Notes under the pieces: model-generated
Seen by the model: the letters and a program-made list of their open reading frames with translations, nothing else
What the model was told of the DNA's origin: nothing
Database searches by the model: none
Part shown: piece after piece, positions 1 through 11,178 of the stretch
Layout of the letters: each line of letters starts with the position of its first letter
Numbering within the stretch: position 1 is the stretch's first letter
Assembly (NCBI GenBank): GCA_022496205.1
Contig: WTXD01000109.1
Span: 1-53,225, forward strand
Direction: 5' to 3'
From: Gloeopeniophorella convolvens
Taxonomy: Eukaryota; Basidiomycota; Agaricomycetes; Russulales
Length of the DNA: 53,225 nucleotides
Made by a program: the position numbers and the translations under genes

Positions 1-1
1 G

Positions 2-421
2 GAAGATCATTGGATTCACGAGGACAAAGTCCGTGAAGTGATGATCCACAAGCGGCTGGCTTTAGCGGTGCGTGATCCGAACGGGACCAGTGGCCCGATT
101 GGCCAGTCTGCGAAGACTGTGGCCTTGTCGAAGAGAACGATCGATCCGGGGCCAGGAGAAGTAGTCGTGAGTATGGTGCGATGCAGAGTAGTCCGCCAGG
201 TTGCGGTCGACCCGCGAACCCTCGTGCCGTGGCTACCTGGAGTGGGCGATTCCGTGATCGTCGTAGTACCGCCGTGGTTGGGATGGGTAGGTACAGTCAA
301 AGGGATCACGGAACTTGACTCTGCGCGTCTCCATGCCGTGCTATTTGACGACTCATTCCCATCCCCCAATCATATCAGTCACTTTGAGTACTCAGAGATA
401 GTTTCCATCCTAGATACATGA
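2..421 (+). CDS. C-terminal part of a KOW-domain (Spt5-like) protein, 5' cut by window edge
   Basis: The frame is open from base 2 to the TGA at 419-421, so the gene begins outside the window and the ATG at 41 need not be its start. About 140 residues are visible. The stretch around residues 85-110 (GVGDSVIVVVPPWLGWVGTV) has the KOW pattern: G-D-x-V, then a P-W-x-G turn, then G-x-V. KOW domains occur in the elongation factor Spt5 and ribosomal proteins, where they bind RNA or RNA polymerase. Many Agaricomycete genomes carry extra Spt5-like genes, and this fragment most resembles those rather than a full Spt5, because it lacks the C-terminal repeats. No intron is visible. It is separated from the next gene by about 580 bp. 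Function of the whole protein cannot be judged. Confidence 0.5.
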   Translation, partial: EDHWIHEDKVREVMIHKRLALAVRDPNGTSGPIGQSAKTVALSKRTIDPGPGEVVVSMVRCRVVRQVAVDPRTLVPWLPGVGDSVIVVVPPWLGWVGTVKGITELDSARLHAVLFDDSFPSPNHISHFEYSEIVSILDT

Positions 422-1003
422 CTCGCGCATTGATTTGCTACAAGAATGTATAATGGTGCTCATGCTTGAGCGACGAGTGCCTTCGCAATTAAACCGGACT
501 CGCCGTCACGACTGTCTTCCGGGTTCGGATGAGGTCAGCAACGGAGACTCCTTATGTGGCTGAGATGCCACGCGCGCGCAACATTAACTAATCACCATGC
601 AATCACGTGAAACCTTGCCCACTATTGCAACCGGCCGGCGGCTGGAATCACCGAGGGGACAGCGGCCAAAGAGCTCGTACGCATTGTCCATTTTGGACGC
701 TTTTGGACATTTTTGACATCAGGTGGACTAATTTGTACAAAATCGAACCATATAGACATGGCGTGGACAAAGGGCAATTCGGTTTTTCCTGATGTGGCGC
801 GTCCGCGCGGACAAATTCGCGCGCGCAGTCCATGTTTTCGTCGTTACACGAAGAGAAATAATGCTGCAATAGAAATCCGATGAGGCTGTACTAGGCACTG
901 GTGAAGAGCGATAGCCAGTGCACGTACTGGTTCAACCATCTAGGGGCGCTCCGGAGTAGTTGTCTACAACGAAGGTACGTGGGCGGTAGCTATCAGCGAT
1001 CCA
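422..1003. other. Intergenic; contains the 3' flank of the F-box duplication
   Basis: No gene is seen. The part from about 796 is the 3' flank of the inverted F-box duplication. The TA at 957-958 is the uninterrupted counterpart of the site that holds a 71 bp MITE in the other copy (30296-30370). The part 422-795 shows no structure I recognise. Confidence 0.6.
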
Positions 1004-3014
1004 CTAAGTATACGTAACGTAATCTTGATCACGGAGCACATCGTCATGTCGATACAGCCACGGCTCATATAGAAGTAACTTGCAAGATACGTTTACCAAT
1101 CGAGGAACCTCTGAGACAATCCCCTCAAACTCCTGCATCGGCTCGCGTATATCGACTGTATCATCGAAGGAATGCGAGAATAGCGTAACTTCCTCGACTT
1201 TGGGGAGTATCTCTGTGAAACCGTTTTCCTTCAACGCTTGCGCCACAAGCAGAGACGCGACACCATCGATCCTGAGTTTCTTCACAGATTTGAACGGCTT
1301 GAGCATGGAGCGCCAATGCCGCGACTCTGCTATTTCTTCCACCAATTCTTCCACCTGCACAAATGGCTCGTCCTGGCGGAATCCGAATACAAGGGTCTCT
1401 GTTTCGTCACAAATATACCCGAGAGCATCGGTAAGGGTGGTGATGGAGGTCCCCAGGTCCACGCTTTCATGATAAATCTTCAAATCGATCCTCCCTCCTC
1501 TGTGAGGATAAGCCTCGACGAGGATGATGTCACTCGTGAGACCTATATGCACCGTCCTGCACTTAAGTCGAGGGGCGTTGCAAAGGAATCGGGGGAGCGA
1601 TGGTGCTACGAGCGGAGTCCGCGGGTCGAACAGCCCAACATCCATGGTGGAAAGGAGAGGAGCGTCAAAGGCGTCCGCGAGGGCTTGCAGGTGGGAACCC
1701 GAGCCGGACAGAGTGAGTTGCAGCAGCGCCGGGAGTGAGGTTCGTTCTGTCACAAGAGGGAGGAATGCATGCTGGGGGAGGTCCAGATCAAGGTGTTCTA
1801 ACCTCAGCATGCTGCGGATACACTCGATGAGCTCGCGTAACCGGTTGACATCGAACGATTCTTCAGGCTGAGCGTCGAAGTGGAACTTCACGACATGCGG
1901 AAAACGAATGAGGGGAGGAAACACGTCTGATAGGTGGACTTCGCGTAATTTGGGGGCGTTACCAAAGAGGAACGAGGTTGGGAGCGTGGCGTTTGTCGAG
2001 GATACCAATTGAAGGTGTTCGAGGTTGGGTGCTTCGCCGCGCACTGATGCAACAAACTTGTCCGACACCTCGGGAGTCATATATAAGGATACCTCGCACA
2101 GCCGGTCTAGGTGCCCGAGCGCGAAGATTAAGGCATCCACCTGCTTGGACGACAGTGCGGCTTTGGAACCCAACGACTTGATTATAAGCGGAACTGGTGG
2201 AGAGTGGCGTACAACGTCGATTATGGGGAGGTGCACGCCACAGAGAGTTCGTAACTGCAGACTCTTTGACGATGCGATGATAAGTTCACGCCATCTGCGA
2301 CACACATGCGCTGGGAATAAGTTCCACCATTGGCGACGCCAATAGCCCATCTGCCATGAAAATATGTTATCCCGAGAGGCACGAAAAACCTCTAGAAGCG
2401 CGGTATCGGGAAGGGAGTGTATCGTTGTGGGCTGGAGAGAGCCACCAACTGTTCGGGTGTGCGTTAGCAGCAGCAAGAGCCATAAAAATTAAGCGATGCT
2501 CACCGTTGTAGCCAGGACCGTTGACTTCCATCGATGACTTCTCTATCAACATATTTCCGGCGGGGTGGTGCGCTTGTGAAACACGAGAGAATACGCAGAT
2601 TCGGCCGGTAGACGGACAAAAGGACGAGATCGATTAGGATTATGATGGGAAGGGACGCTTCAGGAATATGGGAGTGCACCGCCGAGCAGGTCTTGTCCAT
2701 GAAGGGGGAGGGCGTCCGGGTACCGAGCTAGCAAGACCTTGACGCGTGCAAACCGCGAGGACGACATGAGGTAGCGCCACCGACCGCGATCAGCACACGC
2801 GTGCATGGGACCGGCGGGCGGCATGATGAAAAGAGTGTTTAGAGACGCGACCATCGGGGGCTTGGAGTTTTAAGGGAGCGCAACGATACGTCAACGCGGA
2901 CAAAGTCGAGAGCAAGAGGCTGTTGTTGTCACCCAGACGACCGTGGGGAACTCGTTCGGTGCTCGGCAAACGCCTCCGAGTCGGATCCGGCGGCCGGCCA
3001 AACAAACGCTTTGT
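796..3014 (-). repeat. Inverted segmental duplication, copy 1 (about 2.2 kb, F-box gene plus flanks)
   Basis: Read on the minus strand, this segment matches 28256-30535 read on the plus strand. The match covers about 450 bp upstream of the gene, both exons, the intron, and about 200 bp of 3' flank. Matching landmarks are the sequence GCGTTTGTTTGG near 2998-3010 and 28262-28273, the CCGCCGGTCCCATGCACGC block, and the 3' block that ends in GGCGCGTCC/GGACGCGCC. Boundaries are approximate, by eye. Copy 1 lacks the MITE found in copy 2 and has an intact gene. Confidence 0.85.
1004..2552 (-). CDS. F-box protein, intact copy (497 aa)
   Basis: Two exons: 2504-2552 (ATG at 2550-2552, 49 nt) and 1004-2448, with a 55 bp GT-AG intron (2449-2503). 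The joined frame gives 497 residues. The N-terminal F-box starts at TIHSLPDTALLEVF (about residues 24-37) and runs through a Trp-rich stretch to AHVCRRWRELI; the remaining ~400 residues have the Leu-rich, irregular-repeat look of basidiomycete F-box proteins. F-box proteins recruit substrates to SCF ubiquitin ligases through Skp1; the substrate here is unknown. The start choice is supported by the inverted paralogue, which has the same 49-nt first exon and intron position. Same family as the loci at 28704, 31098, 34653 and 37572. Its frame is uninterrupted, unlike its near-twin. Confidence 0.85.
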
Positions 3015-4282
3015 GTTCGACTCTTAGCTTCACCGTCACGGTGTTCAAACGACTCGCGGCGGGCTCTCGCCGGTTGGGTCTTCCACATTCATGTTTGCTT
3101 TCTGGTTATACACGCTCGCGGAAGGCAGATGCAATAAGACGAATCCTGGGCTCTCTGTGGCTGCTTCGCTATGCTTTCCCACCCTCGCCGTTCACTGGCC
3201 CGCGGCGGTGACTTAGTAGGCCCTAACGCCAACAACTTTGCAGGCGGGCTGGCCGTCCTCGCCGTCTTCCATCAACGTATATCATTGCATCAGCGTTCCG
3301 GCACGATTGGTTCGGCCCTTGTACTCCCTTGAAGTGCGCCATTCCTGGAAATGAATACCACTCGCTGCGGGTCAGCTATTTGCGACAACTTCCTCTGCGA
3401 CATACACGACGCCATGCTAGAATCCGTACGAACGCCCGCATATTGCGTATTTATTTCTCTAATGTTTGCATGGCTGGCGTTCACCGAGGCTAAGCTACGG
3501 CGGGATGGAGTGGAGGCTCGTAACCTCATTGCCACGTAGCGGCATCGCGCTGTCTCTCAGGCTGTCCCCGCCGCGAGTTCGACAATGCTTCCCTTGCCAT
3601 TCCTGGTGCTTCCCTTCTTATGCTGTCCTTTCTGTGACGTCTTCCATCGAACTCTTCACGATCTTCGTCGATCTGCACGCCGGACCCCGGTGACGTCGAC
3701 GAAAGGCACTTTGATAACGAAGCTGTTCATGCGAGGGAATCTGATCAGCTGAAGATAGAAGCGACTCGAACCTGGATCCCACATTTCTAGCGCATTCTGC
3801 GTTCTCTGCTCTGGTTTCGGTATTCCGCCCGGCCGCTGGGACGGTCTGAGCGCCCATAGCGTGACATGGGCTTGTCATGTTTCTTCCTCCACCTCACACC
3901 ACAGAATCGTCTCAGAATGCCATTTTCGACCCCCGGCACCCCTGAATGGATAGCAGGTTTTTCCGCTTATCATATCTCATCGAGGAATTCCATCTGGCGG
4001 TCGATGCGCTCCAGTGCGCCACTTTCGCTCGCATCTCTGTTGCATTCCTGAAGGGTTCCGATGTACCGTCCTACCTCCCCCCCGCCTGCATGTATGCATC
4101 GCGAAGGACAAACATCATCCCGCCAGCCAAAACACCACTCGATGCTCGACAATCTACCCTTCTCCGCCGCGTTGTCCGGAAATGCATTTAAGCGTCGATA
4201 TATGTCCACTTGCAACCCCCCAACCCAGTGCACAAGCACTGCGTCCTCCCTTCCACTCTTTTTTTTTCTTTGAGTATACATC
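2553..4282. other. Intergenic, divergent promoters
   Basis: No gene is seen. 2553-3014 is the promoter-side part of the F-box duplication. 3015-4282 is upstream of the secreted proline-rich gene; its last 80 bases are strongly pyrimidine-rich on the plus strand (CCCCCCAACCC, then a T-run) just before the ATG, as in many well-expressed fungal genes. A TATA-like ATTTAAG lies about 95 bp before the ATG. Confidence 0.5.
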
Positions 4283-5659
4283 ATGGCTATACACACTCGT
4301 TTTGCTCTACTTCTCGCATTCGTTCACTTCGCTCCAGTAGCAATCGCTGCCCCGCTCGGCTCCCTCTCCTTAGCTGATCACAGCAGAAGAGCCGGCCTTC
4401 CCATTCCTGGTGGCCTTGGCGGCCTTCCCCTTGGTAGCATCACCAGTAGCGCCACCAAGCTCGTCCCGGTCCGACGCGAGGCTGTGGCGGACACCGTCGC
4501 CAATGGTGCTGGACCACTTGGCATCGAGAGGCGTGACCACCAGCGCCAGGACAGCAAGACAGACTTCGTTCTCGGATCACCGGGCAACGAAGAGTTTCAT
4601 GGGTACTCTGAGGACGAACGTCGTGGCACCAGCTTCGTTACGCCCGAGTCTGGCTTCGACTTTGCTCATCGTTCAGAGAAGCGCGCGCCGCAGGAACCTG
4701 AAACGCCTCCACCACCCCCTCCTGCACCTCCGCCGCTGCCGCCGTTCCCTGCCTTCCCTGTACCGGGGCGAGGACCGCCAGGCCGTCCGCTGCCACTGCC
4801 GATACCTCCACCATCTAATTCGTCATCGCCACCACCTCCACCTCCACCTCCACCTCCACCTCCATCATCTAACTCGTCATCGCCGCGACCACCACCTCTG
4901 CCTCCGCTGCCTCCCCCGCCACCAGGCTACTACTACCCATACTACCCCTATCCTCTGCCCCCGGGCTATTCCTACCCCCCGCCCCCGCCCCCTCGTCCTC
5001 AAGCATTTTCGCCTCCCCCCGCCCCTCCAGCTCCTGAGCTTAAAGGCAGTCCGGATGCCGTAGGCGCGTCCGCTGCCCCGGCTCACAAACCGAACGTCAT
5101 TGAGCTCCCCGACGCGTCGTCTTTCAATCTTGCGTCCATGAAGTTCCCACGTGCAGTGTATGAGCTGCCCACTCCCTCGTTGGATGCGGCACGGGTTGGA
5201 AGGCGCCACACGGAGATTCCTGTGCCGGGTGGCTCGGCAGATCTCGCGAATGTCGCAGTACGCTCAGACATTGCGCTGCCCGCGTCTGGCTTGGACCTCG
5301 CCAAGTTCGACTCACGTTCGACAGGCTTGGAGGTGCCCGAGGGTCAGTTGGACTTTGCGGACCTGGAGGCGCGGACGGGTCTTGACTTGCCGGAGGGGCA
5401 GATGGACGTCGCCTCGCTCGCGACCCGCGCTGGGATCGATCTTCCAGAGGGTCAGATGGACGTCGCCTCTGTGCAGACGCGCAATGAGGTCGAGCTTCCG
5501 GGGATGCCGCAGTTGGATCTCGCAGAGCTCAACACTCGGTCGGAGCTAGCTATTCCGGAGGGACAGCTGGACGCTGTGGAGCTCGCGACGCGCGACGAGC
5601 AGGATGCCTGGTTTGAGATGCCTGAGAAAGACGAGCTTGATCAGCCTCTCGGTCTCTGA
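4283..5659 (+). CDS. Secreted proline-rich protein with Arg-terminated tandem repeats (458 aa)
   Basis: Single exon. Residues 1-23 form a clear signal peptide (hydrophobic core ALLLAFVHF, then AIAA). Residues 24-134 hold five dibasic sites (RR at 35-36, 64-65, 83-84, 113-114; KR at 133-134), the kind cut by Kex2 in the Golgi. Residues 135-250 are proline-rich with poly-Pro runs, NSSS spacers and a Tyr-rich YYPYYPYP stretch. Residues ~271-437 are nine imperfect units of 18-21 residues, consensus PEGQ(L/M)DxAxLxTR, almost all ending in Arg. A similar unit (PESGFDFAHRSEKR) precedes the Pro-rich block, so that block seems to interrupt the array. No transmembrane segment or GPI signal is visible. 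It could be a structural wall protein or a precursor cut into peptides; neither is shown. I do not recognise a named family. Confidence 0.75.
   Translation: MAIHTRFALLLAFVHFAPVAIAAPLGSLSLADHSRRAGLPIPGGLGGLPLGSITSSATKLVPVRREAVADTVANGAGPLGIERRDHQRQDSKTDFVLGSPGNEEFHGYSEDERRGTSFVTPESGFDFAHRSEKRAPQEPETPPPPPPAPPPLPPFPAFPVPGRGPPGRPLPLPIPPPSNSSSPPPPPPPPPPPPSSNSSSPRPPPLPPLPPPPPGYYYPYYPYPLPPGYSYPPPPPPRPQAFSPPPAPPAPELKGSPDAVGASAAPAHKPNVIELPDASSFNLASMKFPRAVYELPTPSLDAARVGRRHTEIPVPGGSADLANVAVRSDIALPASGLDLAKFDSRSTGLEVPEGQLDFADLEARTGLDLPEGQMDVASLATRAGIDLPEGQMDVASVQTRNEVELPGMPQLDLAELNTRSELAIPEGQLDAVELATRDEQDAWFEMPEKDELDQPLGL
5093..5593 (+). repeat. Tandem coding repeat, nine units of about 54-63 bp
   Basis: These bases encode residues ~271-437 of the secreted protein. 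Units 6 and 7 (around 5371-5480) are nearly identical at DNA level, with CAGATGGACGTCGCCTC in both, which suggests recent unit duplication or conversion. Outer units are more diverged. Units end in Arg codons (CGC, CGG, CGT). Confidence 0.8.
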
Positions 5660-6085
5660 GAGGTGCTTTGGAGCATGTGCCGTTGTGAGCCTTGTGAGTG
5701 AGTGTATCGTAGCCATTGTAGTACTCGCCCATCCCTATACACTCCTTTGAATTTTATCTCTATATAATCCCATTTATTGCCTTATGACTCGTGTGCTTTG
5801 ATCGCGTGAGATAGATCTGGGACCAGCTCGTCGTATTACCTTCAACGTTATCGAAGGTATGCAAGCCCTGCGCTGTTATCGGCCGATACTGCCGACCCTG
5901 GCCATAGTATCCAACAAATCCCGGTTCATCTCTAAACAATACAGGTTCACAGGACAGACTCAGTTCATCTAGATGCCAGGCTCCGTCCAGAGTGCAGGAG
6001 AGAAATATACCACGCCCGCTTGATATACACACGACCACAGTGGACTTACACGGCGTTTTGATCATCTGCACCTCCGAGGAACCCT
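5660..6085. other. Intergenic between convergent genes
   Basis: No gene is seen. It holds the 3' ends of the secreted-protein gene (+) and the transporter gene (-). An AT-rich stretch CTATATAATCCC at about 5760 may belong to the 3' processing region of the former. Confidence 0.5.
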
Positions 6086-8031
6086 CTATTCCCGCTCGCG
6101 CTCCTCGGCCCTCTCACGCCACAGGCCCCCGCGCCACCGCACGAGCAGCAGCAGCACTTCGCAGAGCACGAGCACGCCTGCCCACAGCGAATACAGCCCG
6201 CCGTCGCCGATCGCGTTCTGCAGCGGCACCGCCGCCTCGGTGAACGCGAACGCGGCGAGTCCGCGGAAGCACGAGTTGGTCGCGACGGCCGCGGACGAGC
6301 GGCCCGGGTTCGCGTCGACGATGTAGGCGAGCGTGCTCGAGTAGATCCAGCTGTCGGAGGGAATACGGGTCAGCAGGCGCGGCCGGTGGGAATGGGGGAG
6401 GAGCGCGGCAGGGCGTACATGGAGAAGAACCCGGAGAAGAAGAGCATGACGCAGACGGACGCGATGTGGATGTGCTCCTGCGCGAGCCATCCGTATGCGA
6501 CTACGGGCAGCGGGAGGAACAGGAGAACGGGTTTCATGCTGTCGAGGCGCATCTGTGCGAGGTTAGAGGACGCCCTATGGTGGGAGGACAGTGCCAGAGG
6601 GTACCTCTGGCACACGACGCCCGCCGTTCTCTTCCGTGAGGCGGCGCAGCACGCGGTCAGACCACCGCCCGCCGAGGAGACTGCCGAGGATGCTGCCGGA
6701 CCCGTAGGCGAGAAGGGTAAGCCCGATTTTGAGCGAGTCGTAGTGGTACTTGTCGGCCAGCGTGCGCGAGGATGTGTAGGAGATGCAGTACCCAAACGCG
6801 AAAAAGAACCCTGTTAAGCGCATGAGAGGCAGGCTGTCGATGAAAGGGTGTCCGTTGTTACCTGATGCGGTGAGCGTGATGACGTTGTTCCATCGTCGCA
6901 GCACCATGAACAGAGATGGAAGAGGGTTGACATCAGAGAGCCCCAAGGAAACCTCCTCTACGCTGCCTTCTACATGCGGTGTTTCTGTGGTCTCGGCGGC
7001 TTCCTCCGCCTTGGTGGACAACACAGGCGCGACAGAGTCGATGCTGGAACGCTTTGTGTCGGCCTGCCGCTTGTGTCGGGAAAGCACGCGTTGATAGGCA
7101 AGGCTGCGCTCACGGCGGAAAGTGTCCCGGAAGAAGAACAGAAAGAGCACGAAATTGGCACCCATGATTGCCGCGAGGAGCCAGAATGTGGCACGCCAGC
7201 TGAACGCCTGCGTGAGTATGCCGCCGACGATAGGGCCGAGTGATGGGCCGAGCAACGGTGCAGCATAGAAGATACCCATCATAGTTCCGCGCTCTGCGGG
7301 CTCATAAATGTCTGCCAGGGTCGCTGCCCCAAGGGCCACCACCGAGCTCGAACTGTCAATTGGCACGTTGAGGGTGTGATAACCGGACATGTGAGAACAT
7401 TAATGCTCACCCCATGGCCTGAAGCGCGCGCATCCCGATGAGAACACCGATACTCTGAGCCTCAGCAGCAATTATACATCCTACCGTGGCTATTGCCAGG
7501 GATACAACATAGACAAGCTGACAAATCATCAGTCTAGTGCACGGCGGTGCATCGATGTGTCTGACCTTTCGGCCCTTGACTTCGCTGATGGCGGTCCACA
7601 GGATTGGTACACCACCTTGGACGATGATGTATACGGACAGACTCCAGCTGATCTCGCCTGGACTGGCGTTCAGATCGGCCTCGACTTCATTGATCGAGGC
7701 TTCAAAGAGCTTGAGTGTCGAATAATCTCAAAAAAGAGTTTGCTCACGATTGAATATATTCGCTCCCAAGCCCGCGATCATCGAGGCGCAGAAGATCATA
7801 CCCAATATTCCCAACTGGAGAGGCAAGGGGTGAACCAATGAACATGAAGAGCCATGAGCTTCGGCCTACCTTGCGTGCACGCGACCATTTCCTTGGATCA
7901 TCTTCGACGTGGACATGCTCGATATCCAAGTTTTCATGCGCACTTGGCACAATCACTGTCGAGATGGTTGCCTTCTCTATGTCTCCGGCTTCGTTCGGGC
8001 CGGAGCCATCGATAGCAGAGGTAGAGCTCAT
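6086..8031 (-). CDS. MFS transporter, DHA1 drug/H+ antiporter type (521 aa)
   Basis: Eight exons: 7870-8031, 7748-7814, 7566-7699, 7411-7517, 6862-7352, 6605-6810, 6419-6552, 6086-6350; all GT-AG and phase-consistent, giving 521 residues. The N-terminus is hydrophilic (DDPRKWSRARK), then twelve predicted membrane segments. Diagnostic motifs: the loop 2-3 signature reduced to AISEVKGRK, the R-A-L-Q-A-M-G in segment 4, TLADIYEPAERG, and motif C of antiporters in segment 5 (GPSLGPIVGG). A long charged cytoplasmic loop rich in Glu, Thr and Ser lies between segments 6 and 7. The family exports drugs or metabolites at the plasma membrane in exchange for protons; the substrate here is not deducible. 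The next gene upstream on the same strand is the FMN oxidase, 1.6 kb away; co-regulation is possible but unproven. Confidence 0.88.
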
Positions 8032-9614
8032 GATCGCTGAACCGTGCAACGACGGCGGTCGAGATTCGGAGAGGCCTGCACCGAGAGCGGTGAGTGGGGA
8101 CGAAAATACGTCTGAGAAACGGAAGCGACTCCAACCCTGCGAAGTTTTTAATAGCACGCCGCAGGCTGAGCCTCATCTTCGAGTGCTTGTGTGGGATCCG
8201 AAGCGACTGGCCGACGAAGTCCTTCGCGCCGCACGAGGTCCGACTCATGGGTATTTTTACGTTCAAAAAAGCAGTGCGCCCGAAGACCCCCGAATCTGGA
8301 AGATACCTTGCCTACTCGGCCGATTGGCGGTTCCGCAGAGTGCCCTCAGGTGCCCTCACGCGGTGCAATCGGATCACCACATGGCTGGCGAGGTTGGCGC
8401 GATGCGAGTCGATAACGGGTACGGGTACGGAAAACCCTTCAGAACAACGAACAAAGATCGGGCCTGGAGTTACTAACTGCTGGCCGGTAGTAGAAACAAT
8501 CGGTGAGCTGAAGTTTGAGTTCTTTGACACGGAGGACATCGAAGTCGAGTTCAAACAAAGTTCAAAGACGCTCGTCAACGCCACCAGACGCCACTGACCG
8601 GCGACTGGCCCACAATGCACACGTGGAGCGCCGGAGGCCGGCTTCGGCCAACTGATCGGTTACATAAGCTTCTCTCACGTGAGTCTCGGCACCTTAGCTG
8701 TTCTCACGTCTCGGAAGGATTCAATGGAATTTGCTCGTTCTGAACGTCGCAGCTCGGTCACAGCATCATCTCGGACTTAGTCGCTGCATCACATTTCCGC
8801 CTTATAGCAGGGCGAAACTGCACACGCTTTGACTGTAGTACGGCTGGTTCCCAAACGCACCCGTTGGCAGCCCAAGTCTATTCTGGCGTGCTGATACTCC
8901 TGTTCGGCTCCTGTCGGATGGTTTTGAAACGTGCCGCCGGTATCCTCTTGGGTCAACGCATGCCGAAACGGCCACCTCGATCTTACTCAATCCAGGTTCG
9001 ATACTTATCAGCGGATATGAATGGCCGCCTTTTCCTCATCTTTTGAGTGCTGCAGGTGACTAACCCCGCGGGAGATCTGACTTCGTCACGCGTGAGGCTT
9101 GAAGAACTGCGTTTGGGCCCCAGTGCGCAAGAAGAACGCTCCTAGCGGCTTCGACGTGAGGCTACGTCAGCGTCGTACGCGTCTTCCGAGAAATTGAAGT
9201 ACGGATGATGAACCACGATACGTGTGTTGTTGACGAGCGTGTGTTTCCTTCCGACACGTTACCGCCTGGCTTTCGAACATGACATCTCTCTGCATACAAG
9301 GGTTCAGACTGTCGGGTATCGACGGCCTTGTGGCTAGCTCCGGATGCTTTGGAGGCTTGGTCCCTCGATATTTCGACAAAGGAACATATTCACCTGTGCC
9401 GTCTCTGATCATCTACGTGACGGTGACTGCATTCTCTTCGCTTTTGCGGGGGTTGTCCCCCATCGCCGACTTCAGTCTGAGCGTCTAGCAAATGAACCAA
9501 CATAACATCTGTCATAACTGCCCATTATGCATTAGATTCCAGAGATATGTTATTACAAGCTAGTACAGTCAGGTAATCCTACAGGCGGTTCAACACGCGA
9601 TTCGATGCTTTTAG
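8032..9614. other. Intergenic, 1.6 kb
   Basis: Upstream region of the transporter gene and 3' flank of the FMN oxidase. I find no reading frame with recognisable protein features, no splice-consistent gene and no structured repeat. Confidence 0.5.
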
Positions 9615-11178
9615 CTAAACTCTCGTCGGGTCGGCGAGAGAATCTTCGAGTATTTCTTCCCTCTTACCCCAAATCTCAGCGATGTTCTTAAACCCGCTAA
9701 GACCGAGGGTAATCTCGGTGTCAGCCAAAAGGCCGCGGAGCACCTCCTCGACACCCTTTTCGCCGCTGATGGAGAGCCCGTACATGAACGGACGGCCCAC
9801 TGATGGACAGTTATCAATAGCTGTCATGATTGGTCAAGCGGATCGGACGTACCCAAGACGGCCTGGGCCCCCATAGCAAGCGCCTTGATGACGTCGCTAC
9901 CCGTCCGGACGCCCGAGTCGAACAGGACCGTAAACTTGCGCGACTCTTGCGCCTCGCGGACGCGCTTCGACGCGGTAATCTTCACGAGCGCGGAGAATGA
10001 GCCAATCGCACCGTCGACCTGCCGCCCACCTGCAAGTCCGTGGGTCAGCACGCGAAGCCCGCGCGGCGCGTGATAGCTTGCACGTACCGTGGTTGGAGAC
10101 GACGATCCCATCCACACCCGCGTCCAGCGCCGAGTGAGCGTCCGCGACTGTCTGCACGCCCTTGAGGACGATTGGGCCCTGCCAGTTCTCCCGAAGGAAC
10201 TTGATGTCTTCCCACGAGCGGAAACGGCCCGAGTTCGCCTCGCGCAGCCAACCCGCGCCGAGCTTCGCCGCTTCCTGCGCGGTAGGGTCGCCCGCCGCGG
10301 CGGTCGCGCGGAACTTGTCAAGGTCGAGAGGGAACTTTGGCTCCTCGTCACGAGGCTGCAGACCATAACGCGCCATAAAGACTGGGTCCGATGTGCCAAC
10401 TTGGACACCAACGCCAGCGCCGAAGGGTATGTATGACGTATCAAGGTCGTGAGGGCGCCACCCAAGCTGGAAAGTATCGAGTGTCACGACTAGTGCCGTG
10501 TATCCGGATGCCTTTGCGCGGTTCAACAACGAAATTGTGACCTCGTTTGCACGGGGCCTGTGCATTCGGAGTAAGTGATTCGGCTCGTGCCATGACGGAA
10601 ATCAAAGGAACACACCAATAGAGTTGGTACCAGCGATGGCCATCACCATTGGCCTTGGCGACAGCTTCCAGTGAACGCGTGCTCGCCGTGCTCAAAGTGT
10701 ACGGAACGCCAAGTTTGGCAGCTGCGCGAGCAGTGGCGAATTCCCCATCAGGGTGAAGGATGCCTTGGACGCCAACTGGCGCGATAATCAGTGGTGATCG
10801 GAGTTTGACGCCAAAAATTTCCGTCTTAAGGCACCGTCAGCGGCAGGTATCATGGAATAGGTGGTACCCAAACCTCAATGTTTCGCTCCGAAGCGTCACG
10901 CAGCATGCGTGGGATTATCTGCCATCTTTCGAGGGCTGTCCGATTCGCCTTGTTCGTCAGGCCAGAGCCTGCGCTACCGAACGTGTACAGATAGGCAGCT
11001 GTATTGCCCTATCGTGACCTTGCCCTTCTGGTAGAAGACCAAAGCTCGACTTACCCCGATTGTCTTTCGTAACTTCTTCAGATCGTTGCTCGAGCTTCCT
11101 ATAGTCGTATGAGCCAATGCTCGGACGCAGGCCCTCGGTGTAGATAGGATAGATGTAGGAAGACCAAGTGTCGGACAT
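9615..11178 (-). CDS. FMN-dependent alpha-hydroxy acid oxidase / lactate 2-monooxygenase-like (429 aa)
   Basis: Six exons: 11055-11178, 10874-10998, 10616-10824, 10088-10557, 9853-10029, 9615-9799, phase-consistent, 429 residues. Family landmarks in order: SPLIIAPVGVQG with the substrate-pocket loop, the FMN-binding YTLSTASTRSLE and WYQLYW, ALVVTLDT, VLKGVQT (Lys binding FMN), the catalytic SNHGGRQVDGA (His309 is the base that takes the alpha-proton; Arg312 binds the carboxylate), and the phosphate-binding DSGVRTGSDV and VGRP. The enzyme oxidises a 2-hydroxy acid such as lactate or glycolate to the 2-oxo acid, passing electrons to O2. The insert after WRPHDLD resembles the lactate 2-monooxygenase branch. 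No signal peptide or peroxisomal SKL tail is visible (C-terminus DPTRV), so it is probably cytosolic. TATA-like box at 11253. Confidence 0.88.

Noticed and set aside
4283..5659. Calling the proline-rich gene a hydrophobin, repellent or dikaritin precursor
   Set aside because: It lacks the eight-Cys pattern of hydrophobins, has no recognised repellent repeat, and no dikaritin modifying enzymes are nearby.
7838..8476. 212-residue plus-strand frame antisense to the transporter's first exons
   Set aside because: It overlaps well-supported exons on the other strand and has no recognisable domain or splice support.
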